64,000 nucleotides of DNA from Anaerolinea sp. GTDB lineage: Bacteria; Chloroflexota; Limnocylindria; Limnocylindrales; CSP1-4. This document shows, one piece after another, positions 38,718 to 47,017 of the stretch. How positions within the stretch are numbered: position 1 is the stretch's first letter; each line of letters starts with the position of its first letter. The DNA lies in the NCBI GenBank assembly GCA_013822395.1, contig PNKK01000002.1, forward strand, positions 62,001-126,000, given 5' to 3'. The notes under the pieces are model-generated. The model was not told the origin of the DNA. It ran no database searches and worked only from the letters and a program-made list of their open reading frames with translations. The position numbers and the translations under genes were made by a program.

Positions 38718-39317
38718 CTACGCGGGCAGCGCGACGTCCAGGTCAGAGACGGTGTACGTGCCCTGGGCTCCGAACGTCTCGGGGGTGATCTTCTGGACCG
38801 TCGCGTGGCCGATCGAGGTGATGTCGATCGCCGCGCCGCCGCTGGTCGCGGCGAGCGTGAACGAGTCAGTCAGGACATCGCGGACGTAGTAGATCGTGCC
38901 GGCCGTCAGGCCGCCCGGGATCGACCCGCCGTCCGGGAACACGACGACCGGCTGGTTGAGCGTGTAGCCGTGGGCCGGACAGTCGATCACGTTGGTCGCG
39001 ATGTCGTCGACGCTCATTCGCTTCGGGGTGTCGGACCCGAGCGGGATCATGCCGCCGAACGTCCCGCCGCTCGCGAGGGTCCAGAACCCGGCCCACGCGA
39101 TCGTCGCGCCCGCGGGCACGTCGAACACCGGGGCGTTGCTGTTGTCGAGGTTGCCGGCCGCGGCGGCGTTCCACGTGTGCGCCTTGCGCGCATACGCGGG
39201 GCTGCCGCCGGCGACTTCGTTCGCCCCGGTCGCCGAGTAGCCGGTGTGGAGCGAGAGGAAGCCGTAGGCCCCCGCGAAGGCATCGAGCATCGTGTTCTTG
39301 GCGGCGTCGGTGAGCAT
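38718..39317 (-). CDS. Virion protein (head decoration/fibre-like)
   Basis: MLTDAAKNTMLDAFAGAYGFLSLHTGYSATGANEV; capsid-connector interval. Confidence 0.6.
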   Translation of the reverse strand: MLTDAAKNTMLDAFAGAYGFLSLHTGYSATGANEVAGGSPAYARKAHTWNAAAAGNLDNSNAPVFDVPAGATIAWAGFWTLASGGTFGGMIPLGSDTPKRMSVDDIATNVIDCPAHGYTLNQPVVVFPDGGSIPGGLTAGTIYYVRDVLTDSFTLAATSGGAAIDITSIGHATVQKITPETFGAQGTYTVSDLDVALPA

Positions 39318-39406
39318 CGGGGAGTCCTTTCAGCGGGGCCCGTTGCGGGCGCCGATGGGGATGAGCAGGGCGAGTGCGGTGGCCAGCCCGAGGACACGCC
39401 GCATGC

Positions 39407-39706
39407 TCAGGCCGCTCCCCACGCGCACAGCGTGCCGGCGGTCGCGCCGTTGACGCCGATGCTGGTGATGGCCTGCCCGGTGAGGGTGAGCGGCACGTTG
39501 GCCGGCAGCGGGAAGCCGGTCGACCCGGCCGCGTTGGCTGCCGCGCCGTTGATCCGGATGAAGCAGGCGACGGTGGCGATGAGGGTCACCTGGCTCACCC
39601 CGCCACGCGTGGTGAACGCGAGCGAGGCGCCGACACCACCACCGGGGATGGCGACGGCGACCTGCTCGCCCGCGGGGTACGACGCCGACACCCGCAGGTA
39701 GCTCAC
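39407..39706 (-). CDS. Small virion beta protein
   Basis: ORF in compact operon. Confidence 0.5.
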   Translation of the reverse strand: MSYLRVSASYPAGEQVAVAIPGGGVGASLAFTTRGGVSQVTLIATVACFIRINGAAANAAGSTGFPLPANVPLTLTGQAITSIGVNGATAGTLCAWGAA

Positions 39707-40086
39707 AGGATGGTCGCTCCCCGGGTGGCCGCGAGTTCCTCGGCCTCCGCCTCAGAGCACGTCGCGATGCCATCGTCGACGCGCAGGAATGAGCCGTCGG
39801 CGAGTCCGACGGAGGTCACGTGGAATGGGAACCGGACCTGGACGGAGCCCGACGGCGGAGGAGCGACCTCGGGCTCGACCTCGGGCTCGACCTCGGGCTC
39901 GACCTCGGGCTCGACCTCGGGCTCGACCTCGGGCTCGACCTCGGGCTCGACCTCGGCAGGCGGGGCGATCTCCGGCTCAGCAGTGGCCTCCTGGGCCGCG
40001 GTCTCCTCGTCGGGCGTCTCGCCCGACTCGGGCTCGACCGCAGCCGAGGTCTCGTCAATGGGCGCAGCGGCCCGGCTGCGGCTCAC
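39703..40086 (-). CDS. Protein with (EPEV)n linker
   Basis: Acidic Pro/Val tandem repeat and C-terminal globular tail. Confidence 0.6.
   Translation of the reverse strand: MSRSRAAAPIDETSAAVEPESGETPDEETAAQEATAEPEIAPPAEVEPEVEPEVEPEVEPEVEPEVEPEVEPEVAPPPSGSVQVRFPFHVTSVGLADGSFLRVDDGIATCSEAEAEELAATRGATIL
39865..39948 (-). repeat. 12-bp tandem repeat (gacctcgggctc on plus strand), 7 perfect copies plus partial
   Basis: Direct count in sequence; encodes EPEV repeats. Confidence 0.97.
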
Positions 40087-40295
40087 TTGTTCACCGTGAC
40101 GCCGGCACTCGTCTGCGCGGCGGCCAGCACGGTCGGCACGCCGGTGTTGGCGCCGCCGGCCGTGACGCCGGAGTGGATGTGGGCGTTGAGCTTGCTGCGG
40201 AGCTCGGTCACGTCGGCGACGAGCGCGTTCACCTGCGCCACGAGGACGCTGATCACGCGGCTCGGGCTATCCGAGACGACTGGCGTCGGAGGCAT
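40083..40295 (-). CDS. Small phage structural protein
   Basis: ALVADVTELRSKLNAHIHSGVTAGG pattern. Confidence 0.5.
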   Translation of the reverse strand: MPPTPVVSDSPSRVISVLVAQVNALVADVTELRSKLNAHIHSGVTAGGANTGVPTVLAAAQTSAGVTVNK

Positions 40296-40325
40296 CTTTT
40301 CTGGTGCTCCTTTGTGTCATGCGTC

Positions 40326-40362
40326 CGTCTGGGGGCGGGGAGGAGGTGCCCGCCCCCAGACG
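40326..40362 (-). terminator. Hairpin immediately after major capsid gene
   Basis: CGTCTGGGGGCGGG...CCCGCCCCCAGACG 14-bp inverted repeat. Confidence 0.6.
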
Positions 40363-40375
40363 ACATTGAGGAGGG

Positions 40376-41608
40376 TTAGATGCGCACCTTGGCGTTGAAC
40401 AGCGGCGCCTTCACGGCGAGGCCGAACATCGCGAACATGACGTACAGCCGGGTGAGGGCGCCGTTCACCCCGACCGGGATCTCCAGGGTCGTGATGCTGT
40501 CCGAGCCAAGCCACGGCGCGGACAGGGTGTCCTCGTCGAGGACGTAGATGTCCTCGCGGCTGGGGGACACGAGGGTGTACGTGCCGATCCCGTTGCCGGG
40601 CACCGTCACGATCGGCAGCGGGCCGGCGGCCGTGAGGACGCTCCCGAAGTCGAGGCCCTGCGCACCGGCGGCGCCGGGGTTCTGGCGGATCGTCGCGAGC
40701 AGCTCGTTGACCCAGTCGCTGTAGCGACCCGGCCGCATCGCGATCGCGGTCGGCAGGCCGCCGTTGTCGAGCACGCCCGCGATGGCGGTGTTGAAGGCGG
40801 CGATGTAGCTGCTGCCGCCCTTCTCGACGACGACCGGGTTGGCCGCCGCGTTCGGGGTGCCGAGCAGGAAGCGCAGGCCGGTGAAGCTGTTGGCGTCGTA
40901 GGCGCCTTCCTCATCGGCCGCCGTCTTGGCCGCGGTCGTGGCGTTGCCCTGGAAGATCGTCCGCTGGAGCTTCGAGCTGATGGCGATCACGCCACCGTTC
41001 AGCTCCTGGGCGAGGCTGTTGTACGGGGCGCCGCCCTGGGAGACCGCGAACTGCTGCTTGAGCGACACGCCGCGCCGGGTGGCGATGACGCCGATGTTGC
41101 TCGTCTTCTGGACGTAGGCTGACGTGTCGTCCGTCACGGTGCCCGTCTCGGTGATGAAGGCGGCGTCACCGTAGGACGTGATCTGGTTGTAGGCGTGGAC
41201 GAGGCCGTTCGCCGGCTCCTTCTGGATGCGGTCCCAGAACGGGAAGCGCTTGACGAACAGCGCGTAGAGGAGCGGCTCGAGGTCCTGCCGGATGAGCGCC
41301 GCGCCGCCGGTCGTGTCGAGCAGCTTGCGGATGCCCGGGTCGGACGCGGCGACCATGTTGAGGAGGCCGCTGTCGGCCTGCTTGCCAGCCTCGGCACCGG
41401 CCTGGACCTGGAGCATCTCCATGATCTGGTTCGTCGGCAGCGCCTTGAACTTGCTGCGGAGCTCGAGCTGCTTCATGCGCACGGCGCCGGCGTCGATCTC
41501 GGCCTGCGCGGCGGCACCATCCTTGCCCACGACGCCCTGCGGCGTGGCGGTCACCTTCTCGGTGTTCAGCGACTCCAGGGCCTTGGCGATGTCCTGGAGC
41601 TTCTCCAT
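40376..41608 (-). CDS. Major capsid protein (HK97 fold-like); start approximate
   Basis: N-terminal scaffold-like helix, LEPLLYALFVKRFPFWDRIQKEPANGLVHAYNQITSYGDAAF...TRLYVMFAMFGLAVKAPLFNAKVRI; follows protease. Confidence 0.85.
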   Translation of the reverse strand: MEKLQDIAKALESLNTEKVTATPQGVVGKDGAAAQAEIDAGAVRMKQLELRSKFKALPTNQIMEMLQVQAGAEAGKQADSGLLNMVAASDPGIRKLLDTTGGAALIRQDLEPLLYALFVKRFPFWDRIQKEPANGLVHAYNQITSYGDAAFITETGTVTDDTSAYVQKTSNIGVIATRRGVSLKQQFAVSQGGAPYNSLAQELNGGVIAISSKLQRTIFQGNATTAAKTAADEEGAYDANSFTGLRFLLGTPNAAANPVVVEKGGSSYIAAFNTAIAGVLDNGGLPTAIAMRPGRYSDWVNELLATIRQNPGAAGAQGLDFGSVLTAAGPLPIVTVPGNGIGTYTLVSPSREDIYVLDEDTLSAPWLGSDSITTLEIPVGVNGALTRLYVMFAMFGLAVKAPLFNAKVRI

Positions 41609-41616
41609 GATTGCGC

Positions 41617-42846
41617 TCACTTGACGTTCTCCTTCGGGGTGTGGGCGGCGTCGAGCGCGGCCGCCACGGCCGGCGCGAGCCACGGATAGGCGGTGGCCTT
41701 CTGGGTCACTGCCGCCACCGCCGCCTTGCGCCCGACAGGGAGCCTCAGCGCCTCAGTGAGCAGTTCCAGCGCCTTGCCGAGCTCGGCCGACCGCGCCTCC
41801 AGATCACCCTCCAGCTCACCGACCCGCTTGCGCAGGTCGGCGTTCGTGGAGAGGGCGGCCCGGAGCGCCTCGGTGGCCTTCTCGGTCACGGGCATGAGGC
41901 TGGCGAGCACAACGCTCGCCTCGTCCTCCTGATCGTCGGCAGCGGACTCGCCGCTGGCCGGCTCGTCGGCCGGTGTCTCAGCCGGCTCTGTCGCGGTCTC
42001 CCCGGTGGGGGCAGCGGACTCCGCGGGTTCGGTCGCCTGACCCTCCGCGGACTCCACGCTGGCCTCGGGTGCCTCGGTTTCGGTTTCGGTTTCGGTGGTC
42101 TCCTCGGGCGCCTCGCCCGAGTCAGTGGCCGTCTTGTCCACGTCGCCCTCCGCGCTGATCGGCTTGTCAGTCGCAGCGGCCATCAGGCGCTCCCGGGCGG
42201 CAGCCTCGTTGCGGAGGATGCCGGCCCGAATGCGGTCACCGAGCCCGCGCTCCTCGAGGTCGGCGGCGACGCCTTCCTCGGATGCATCGGCGGGCTGCCC
42301 ACGGAGCGCCTTGAGCGCCCGCGTCAGGACGTAGCTGCGTTGATTGGCCGGGATGCCCACGACGCTCGACTCGAGGAGCCGCACGCCATCGATGACGAAC
42401 GTCTCCTCGCCGCCCTTTGAGCTCCGACTGGCGCTCGTGACGTAGGCGCCGATCGAGAGCCCGAGCTTGCGGCCGGCCGCGATCGAGCGGTAGACCTTGC
42501 CGGCGCGCGGGTTCTCGTCGTCGCCGGCGACCCGGACCGTGATGTCGAGGTCATAGACATCGCCCGCCTCCGGGTCGGCGCGCTGCACGATCGCGGCACC
42601 GGTGACCGATCCGAAGATGTCCTCCGGCACGCTCGTACCGTGGTTGAGGAAGACGGTCATGTTGTCGAGGGCGCTCTGGCGCATGGACTCCAGCGCGTTG
42701 AGCGTCAGCTCGTCACCCTGGAGGTCGCGGATCGTGCTCGACGTGGTCCCCGACACGAACCGCTCGCCGGTCTGCTCGTCCTGCCAGGACTTCAGAACTC
42801 CGGTGAACAGCCGGAACTGGGCGTGCTTTGCGGTGTGGTCGCTCAT
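41617..42846 (-). CDS. Prohead protease, possibly with C-terminal scaffold-like region
   Basis: LKSWQDEQTGERFVSGTTSSTIRDLQGDELTLNALESMRQSALDNMTVFLNHGTSVPEDIFGSV; Glu/Ala-rich C-term. Confidence 0.85.
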   Translation of the reverse strand: MSDHTAKHAQFRLFTGVLKSWQDEQTGERFVSGTTSSTIRDLQGDELTLNALESMRQSALDNMTVFLNHGTSVPEDIFGSVTGAAIVQRADPEAGDVYDLDITVRVAGDDENPRAGKVYRSIAAGRKLGLSIGAYVTSASRSSKGGEETFVIDGVRLLESSVVGIPANQRSYVLTRALKALRGQPADASEEGVAADLEERGLGDRIRAGILRNEAAARERLMAAATDKPISAEGDVDKTATDSGEAPEETTETETETEAPEASVESAEGQATEPAESAAPTGETATEPAETPADEPASGESAADDQEDEASVVLASLMPVTEKATEALRAALSTNADLRKRVGELEGDLEARSAELGKALELLTEALRLPVGRKAAVAAVTQKATAYPWLAPAVAAALDAAHTPKENVK

Positions 42847-42859
42847 ACCAGCGTATGAG
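42842..42859. promoter_or_regulatory. Palindromic operator over the protease start codon
   Basis: CTCATAC-N4-GTATGAG perfect 7-bp arms. Confidence 0.65.
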
Positions 42860-42880
42860 GCACCATCCGCGACGACGGGT

Positions 42881-42918
42881 CAACAGGCCCGCAGTCTGCG
42901 CGAGTGACGGGCCTGTTG
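42881..42918 (-). terminator. Inverted repeat upstream of capsid operon
   Basis: caacaggcccg ... cgggcctgttg (11-bp arms). Confidence 0.5.
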
Positions 42919-42940
42919 CGGAGTCGAGACGCCTAGAGCG

Positions 42941-43324
42941 TTAGCCGCGGACGAAGTCGATCAGCCAGGGCCGCAGGATCGTCCACCGCGAGACGCCCCC
43001 CTCCGCGGCATCATTGCGGCGCCGCAGTTCGACCAGCACTTCTCGGCTGTAGTCAGGCCGGCGGAACAGGAGCCAGGCGATGACGAGCCAGCCAACGATC
43101 GGCACGAACAGCAGGGCGATGCCGAGAAAGCCCAGCCGGAGAGCTCCCGCCACCACGGCGCCGGCGGCCCTGACCAGCCACAGCGCCGCCCACCAGAGGA
43201 TGACCAGCGGTACCCAGAGGCCGTACTGGACGATCCATACGGGAACCGCGATCGCGACTCGCACGGCGCGGTTGCCCTTGATGGCGAGGAACAGGTCCCG
43301 GGCGCGGGGTGCGGCTTGATCCAT
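42941..43324 (-). CDS. Small membrane protein
   Basis: Two or more TM segments. Confidence 0.6.
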   Translation of the reverse strand: MDQAAPRARDLFLAIKGNRAVRVAIAVPVWIVQYGLWVPLVILWWAALWLVRAAGAVVAGALRLGFLGIALLFVPIVGWLVIAWLLFRRPDYSREVLVELRRRNDAAEGGVSRWTILRPWLIDFVRG

Positions 43325-43518
43325 CACTCTCCCTCCGATGGTGGTGCCTGCTCATCATAGGGATCTCGTCGGCCGCCGCGCAGGAGTCTGAGCGCGATCC
43401 GCTGGAGCCGAAGCCTGGTGGCGAGCCGTCCGCCGCAGTGGTAGCAGCGGGCGGCCACGAGCGCGCCCAGGAAGTGCACCTCACGCCCGCAGCGGGGACA
43501 GCGTGCCCACGGCATCAC
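43324..43518 (-). CDS. Zinc-ribbon protein
   Basis: MMPWARCPRCGREVHFLGALVAARCYHCGGRLA. Confidence 0.6.
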   Translation of the reverse strand: MMPWARCPRCGREVHFLGALVAARCYHCGGRLATRLRLQRIALRLLRGGRRDPYDEQAPPSEGE

Positions 43519-43749
43519 TCATTGCTCCTGGGTCACGCTTACGCGCCGGCCGGCTTGCCAGACCGAGCGCGTCGCCGGCTGCCCGTTCGGGGCCTCCCGG
43601 ACGAGGCGCGTCGGGATGCCGCGGACGAATGCCGTCGCCTCGCCGCTGCCGCAGTTACGACAACAGATGACTCGCCAGCGCGTCGGATCACCGGCCCGGT
43701 ACCGCATCGTGGACTCGATGTCTCCGCTACTACAGACGGAGCAGATCAC
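43519..43749 (-). CDS. Zinc-binding protein
   Basis: ICSVCSSGD...ICCRNCGSGE. Confidence 0.55.
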   Translation of the reverse strand: MICSVCSSGDIESTMRYRAGDPTRWRVICCRNCGSGEATAFVRGIPTRLVREAPNGQPATRSVWQAGRRVSVTQEQ

Positions 43750-43755
43750 GGTGCC

Positions 43756-44049
43756 TTACCCGCGGGGCTCTGTGTCAACGACCGGACCTGCGGCCGCGAT
43801 CCCGATTTCCTCGGGCTGGACGTGAAAGGCCGCGCAGATCTCGCGGGCCAGCTCGCCTGCGGCCGCCGCGCCATGGACCGCCCGCGCGTAGGCGAAATGC
43901 CGCGCCACGACCCGTGGCGGAAGGTGGTGCTTGGCGGCCAGGGCCGCCAGCTCCTCGCAGACCCACTCGATCTCGGCCGGGTCGACCGTGCTCGTGTCGA
44001 GCCCGAGCAGCAGCAGTTCATCGCGGACGGCGGCGGCCTTCTTCCTCAT
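43756..44049 (-). CDS. Small protein carrying a portal-like segment
   Basis: AREICAAFHVQPEEIGIA versus portal ARKICAVFHVQPQDIGIA. Confidence 0.6.
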   Translation of the reverse strand: MRKKAAAVRDELLLLGLDTSTVDPAEIEWVCEELAALAAKHHLPPRVVARHFAYARAVHGAAAAGELAREICAAFHVQPEEIGIAAAGPVVDTEPRG

Positions 44050-44264
44050 TGTCGCCAGTGGTCATTCTCGCTGTGGGCGAAGGGCGCTGGCAGGTCGATC
44101 CAGCGCCGGCAGATGGTACAGCGCGGGAACGACGTGCAGCGCTCGCACCTGATGCGACCGTCATCACCGACGGCCAGGCGCGCCGGGTCCGGGTTGCCGC
44201 ACGGGCACGGTGAGGTGTCGCCCCACCGGTCGCGGAGGAAGTCTACGTCGAGCTTAGTGTCCAT
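44046..44264 (-). CDS. Zinc-finger small protein, predicted leaderless mRNA
   Basis: CPCGNPDP...CERCTSFPRCTICRR; ATG six nt after TAGGCT -10. Confidence 0.6.
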   Translation of the reverse strand: MDTKLDVDFLRDRWGDTSPCPCGNPDPARLAVGDDGRIRCERCTSFPRCTICRRWIDLPAPFAHSENDHWRQ

Positions 44265-44270
44265 GAGCAA

Positions 44271-44311
44271 AGCCTACCACCATCAGGTGGTGGTGTCAAT
44301 ACTATTGTATG
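44271..44311 (-). promoter_or_regulatory. sigma70-like promoter with overlapping operator
   Basis: CATACAATAGTATTGACA-N17-TAGGCT on minus strand. Confidence 0.7.
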
Positions 44312-44775
44312 ACCACGGACACACGGCAGAGCCCCCGCGCCAGCTCGCCGCAGACCGCAGCGAACGTCTCGTCTGAGAGGTCGATGATCCGCCCAGAACA
44401 GGCGCACCAGTCGTCGAGGGCCACCGTTGCCGTGCCGGCCCGACCCGTCACGAGGGCCGTCGACCCGCGCCACGCGCCGATACGGAGTGGCGGGCCAGCC
44501 GCGGCATGCGCGCCGTCAGGACCGGTGGCGTACCAGGACGCGACACCCTGCACAGACACCGCTATAGGCGGAGGGCTGAGGGAAGGGGCGCCGCCGGGCA
44601 CTGGGTCAGGGTAGGGATGCCATTCCGGTCGGGCTGGATGCCGCTCGGACGGCGGCGCCCCGCTCTGTACCTGCTGCACAGCAGCATCAGGGACAGAGCG
44701 CGGAGCCGCGTCGGCCTGGCCGGCGACGTAGCCCGCGAAAAAGGCGGCGAGGATGACGATGGCGAGGCGTCTCAT
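44302..44775 (-). CDS. Secreted RlpA-like double-psi beta-barrel protein
   Basis: Signal peptide; GVASWYATGPDGAHAAAGPPLRIGAWRGSTALVTG...DWCACSGRIIDLSDETFAAV. Confidence 0.7.
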   Translation of the reverse strand: MRRLAIVILAAFFAGYVAGQADAAPRSVPDAAVQQVQSGAPPSERHPARPEWHPYPDPVPGGAPSLSPPPIAVSVQGVASWYATGPDGAHAAAGPPLRIGAWRGSTALVTGRAGTATVALDDWCACSGRIIDLSDETFAAVCGELARGLCRVSVVIQ

Positions 44776-44874
44776 ACCAAGTACGCCAATGTCACCCGCG
44801 CCACGGACATGGCGCTAGGCGTCCTTCCGCGGTCTGCCGGTCCTGACGCTCACGGCTCGGCCTCCTCTCGCCCA

Positions 44875-45120
44875 TCATGTGCTGCGAACCCCCACGCGGG
44901 CCAGGACCCGAACCATGCGCCGGAGCAACGGCACGATCAGTTCGCGCTCGATCGCATGCGTCCAAAGGTCATGGCCGGCTACACTGAGTCGCACTGCGTC
45001 AATCCGCTGACGACGCCGGTAGCGGTGGGTGATGACCACATGCTGAGCCGTCCGCCACGGCCCGGTGTAGCGCCGCTGGAAGCGGTCGGCTCGTTCCTCG
45101 ACGGTGAACCGGGGCTTCAC
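44875..45120 (-). CDS. Hypothetical phage protein
   Basis: ORF on coding strand. Confidence 0.45.
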   Translation of the reverse strand: MKPRFTVEERADRFQRRYTGPWRTAQHVVITHRYRRRQRIDAVRLSVAGHDLWTHAIERELIVPLLRRMVRVLARVGVRST

Positions 45121-45221
45121 GCCGATCTACCTCCTCGCTTGCGCGCTTCCTCCTCGCTCAGCGGTGTCGGCTCAGTCACTGTCGGATCTCCATGTAGGCG
45201 CTTTGTAGGTCATATGTCCGC

Positions 45222-45677
45222 TCACCTCCCGGCCTCCTCTCGCCCATCCTGTGTTGCAACCGGATATGGCACGCCGCTCGTCGGGATCAGCGACCAGTCG
45301 CGGACGCCCATCGCGTTTCGCGCGGTCGGGAACGCCTCCGTTTCAGCGCCGCACTGGACCTGGAAGTCGATCGGCAGACCCGTCTCTTGCCGACCCCACA
45401 CGGACAGCGCGCGGTTGAGAAACCTGATCGAGTCGAGCCGCCCACGTGACAGTGCGGCGAACCGATCAGCGGCGAGCACCACGCGCACGTCCACGTCGCG
45501 GTAATCGGCGCGCTCGGTCGCAGAGCCGACGAGATAGGGCGTCGAACCGAAGATCACCCGGACCATCCGGCACCAGTCCTCCAGCCGGTCGAAGTCGGGC
45601 TGGATGAGAAACGTCACGCGGTCAGCCATCTCGGCCACCCTGTGCCGCGAGTAGGGCCGGGTTGAGTTGGCCGCCAC
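45222..45677 (-). CDS. Minimal nucleotidyltransferase-like protein
   Basis: YLVGSATERADYRDVDVRVVL (GS...DxD) and LPIDFQVQ. Confidence 0.65.
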   Translation of the reverse strand: MAANSTRPYSRHRVAEMADRVTFLIQPDFDRLEDWCRMVRVIFGSTPYLVGSATERADYRDVDVRVVLAADRFAALSRGRLDSIRFLNRALSVWGRQETGLPIDFQVQCGAETEAFPTARNAMGVRDWSLIPTSGVPYPVATQDGREEAGR

Positions 45678-45695
45678 TTGCCGTCGCGATGCGGA

Positions 45696-45914
45696 TCATG
45701 ACAAGTGGCGCGGTGGCTCGGCCGGCTCGGGGATGATCTCGGCAGAGCCCTGCGACACGTATACCGTTGGCGGGACGGTCCGATCGTCACGCACCGGCGG
45801 TTGGACAATGACTGACGGCGAATCGGTCACCCACGTGACAATCCCCACCACGCGGCCGACGAGCCCACTCCTCCGATCGCGGACGAGACGACCGAGCAGG
45901 GACATGTCGTTCAT
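45696..45914 (-). CDS. Small phage protein
   Basis: LGRLVRDRRSGLVGRVVGIVTWVTDSPSVIVQ. Confidence 0.5.
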   Translation of the reverse strand: MNDMSLLGRLVRDRRSGLVGRVVGIVTWVTDSPSVIVQPPVRDDRTVPPTVYVSQGSAEIIPEPAEPPRHLS

Positions 45915-46150
45915 GCGCCCATCAACCTCGGGTCGAACCCCGTCCCGTTGTCAGCCCTGCTGGTCACGGAGTAGGGGGAGCTGGTGGAATAGCGCCGTTG
46001 CCACGCGGCCATCCACTCGGCGGCCTCCGCTGCACCGATAGGACCTGCCCTCTTTGGCTCCTCCCAGCGCCACTTCGGGCGGAGGACGTAGGCTACGGCG
46101 GCGAGGAACACGGCGAGGAAGGCGAGGACGAGTGCCGCGAGGCGAGTCAT
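45911..46150 (-). CDS. Small membrane protein
   Basis: MTRLAALVLAFLAVFLAAVAYVLRPKWRWEE; ATGA overlap. Confidence 0.5.
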   Translation of the reverse strand: MTRLAALVLAFLAVFLAAVAYVLRPKWRWEEPKRAGPIGAAEAAEWMAAWQRRYSTSSPYSVTSRADNGTGFDPRLMGA

Positions 46151-46458
46151 GCTCGCGCCACCCGGATCGTCGCGCTCCGCGCTGCCGCGCCGCTCAGTGC
46201 TCGGGCGTACTGCTCGGTCGCCCGTGCGATGGCGCGCTGTCGCCAGCCTCGGGCAAAGGGTCGCTCGCCGCGTTCGCCCTCTGGCGTCGGCTCGAGGCCA
46301 AGCTGACCGGAGACGCCGTAGTTGCGGAGTCCCCAATAGGGTGGCGAGGTCACGACACAGTTAACCGACTCGGTGGACAGGGCGGCGAGCACCGTCCGGG
46401 CGTCGCCCTGGTAGATGGTGAGCCAGCCGTCCGCATACCGGGGTGGCGTAGAGGTCAC
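46147..46458 (-). CDS. Truncated/mini DNA methyltransferase-like protein
   Basis: YQGDARTVLAALSTESVNCVVTSPPYWGLRNYGVSGQLGLEPTPE, then ends without the rest of the MTase domain. Confidence 0.6.
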   Translation of the reverse strand: MTSTPPRYADGWLTIYQGDARTVLAALSTESVNCVVTSPPYWGLRNYGVSGQLGLEPTPEGERGERPFARGWRQRAIARATEQYARALSGAAARSATIRVARA

Positions 46459-46937
46459 GCAGACACCTCGCCGGCCGGGACCGTCCGCCCGGTCAGCGGG
46501 TCGTACGACTCGTGGTCGAGCGGCTGGGCACGACACCACGACCGCCACGCCGCCGTCTCGCGGAGGGCCTCGCCATCCACGTCGGCCCGGTGGCGGTACT
46601 CCCCCATCGCGCCCGGCGGCGGGCAGATGATCATCCCCATGAGGCGCGCCGACTCGGCGCTCCACGTCGGCCCGGCCGTCTCGTAGACGTAGACGGCCTC
46701 GACCGGCCGCGGCGTATCGTGGAGCTGGTCGAGCAGGTCACGTGTGCCGTCGGTCCGCGACACGACAGCGCGGAGCCAATGCGGCGCGCGGCCCACGGAG
46801 TACCGCCCGGCCGCCGGTCCGTCGAGGAGCACGACGCCGCCCTTCGATCGCGTCATGGTTGCGCGTCCCGCTTCCTCGCCACCGGGGTCGGTGCTGGACT
46901 GGACGACCACCTTGCCCTCACGCCGAAGCTCGTCCAT
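46455..46937 (-). CDS. Hypothetical phage protein (start MDELRREG)
   Basis: RBS GGAGAGGAG before ATG; promoter at 46971-46999. Confidence 0.55.
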   Translation of the reverse strand: MDELRREGKVVVQSSTDPGGEEAGRATMTRSKGGVVLLDGPAAGRYSVGRAPHWLRAVVSRTDGTRDLLDQLHDTPRPVEAVYVYETAGPTWSAESARLMGMIICPPPGAMGEYRHRADVDGEALRETAAWRSWCRAQPLDHESYDPLTGRTVPAGEVSA

Positions 46938-46970
46938 CACTACTCCTCTCCGCGGCGCTCCCGCTCCACG

Positions 46971-47011
46971 AGCATACCACAATCGTACCGTAAGGACAAT
47001 ACGTTCGTATC
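46971..47011 (-). promoter_or_regulatory. sigma70-like promoter with overlapping operator
   Basis: GATACGAACGTATTGTCC-N17-TATGCT on minus strand. Confidence 0.65.
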
Positions 47012-47017
47012 GCCTGC

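Noticed and set aside
39865-39960. CRISPR-like direct repeats
   Set aside because: Units are contiguous 12-mers with no spacers and code for EPEV; no cas genes in window.
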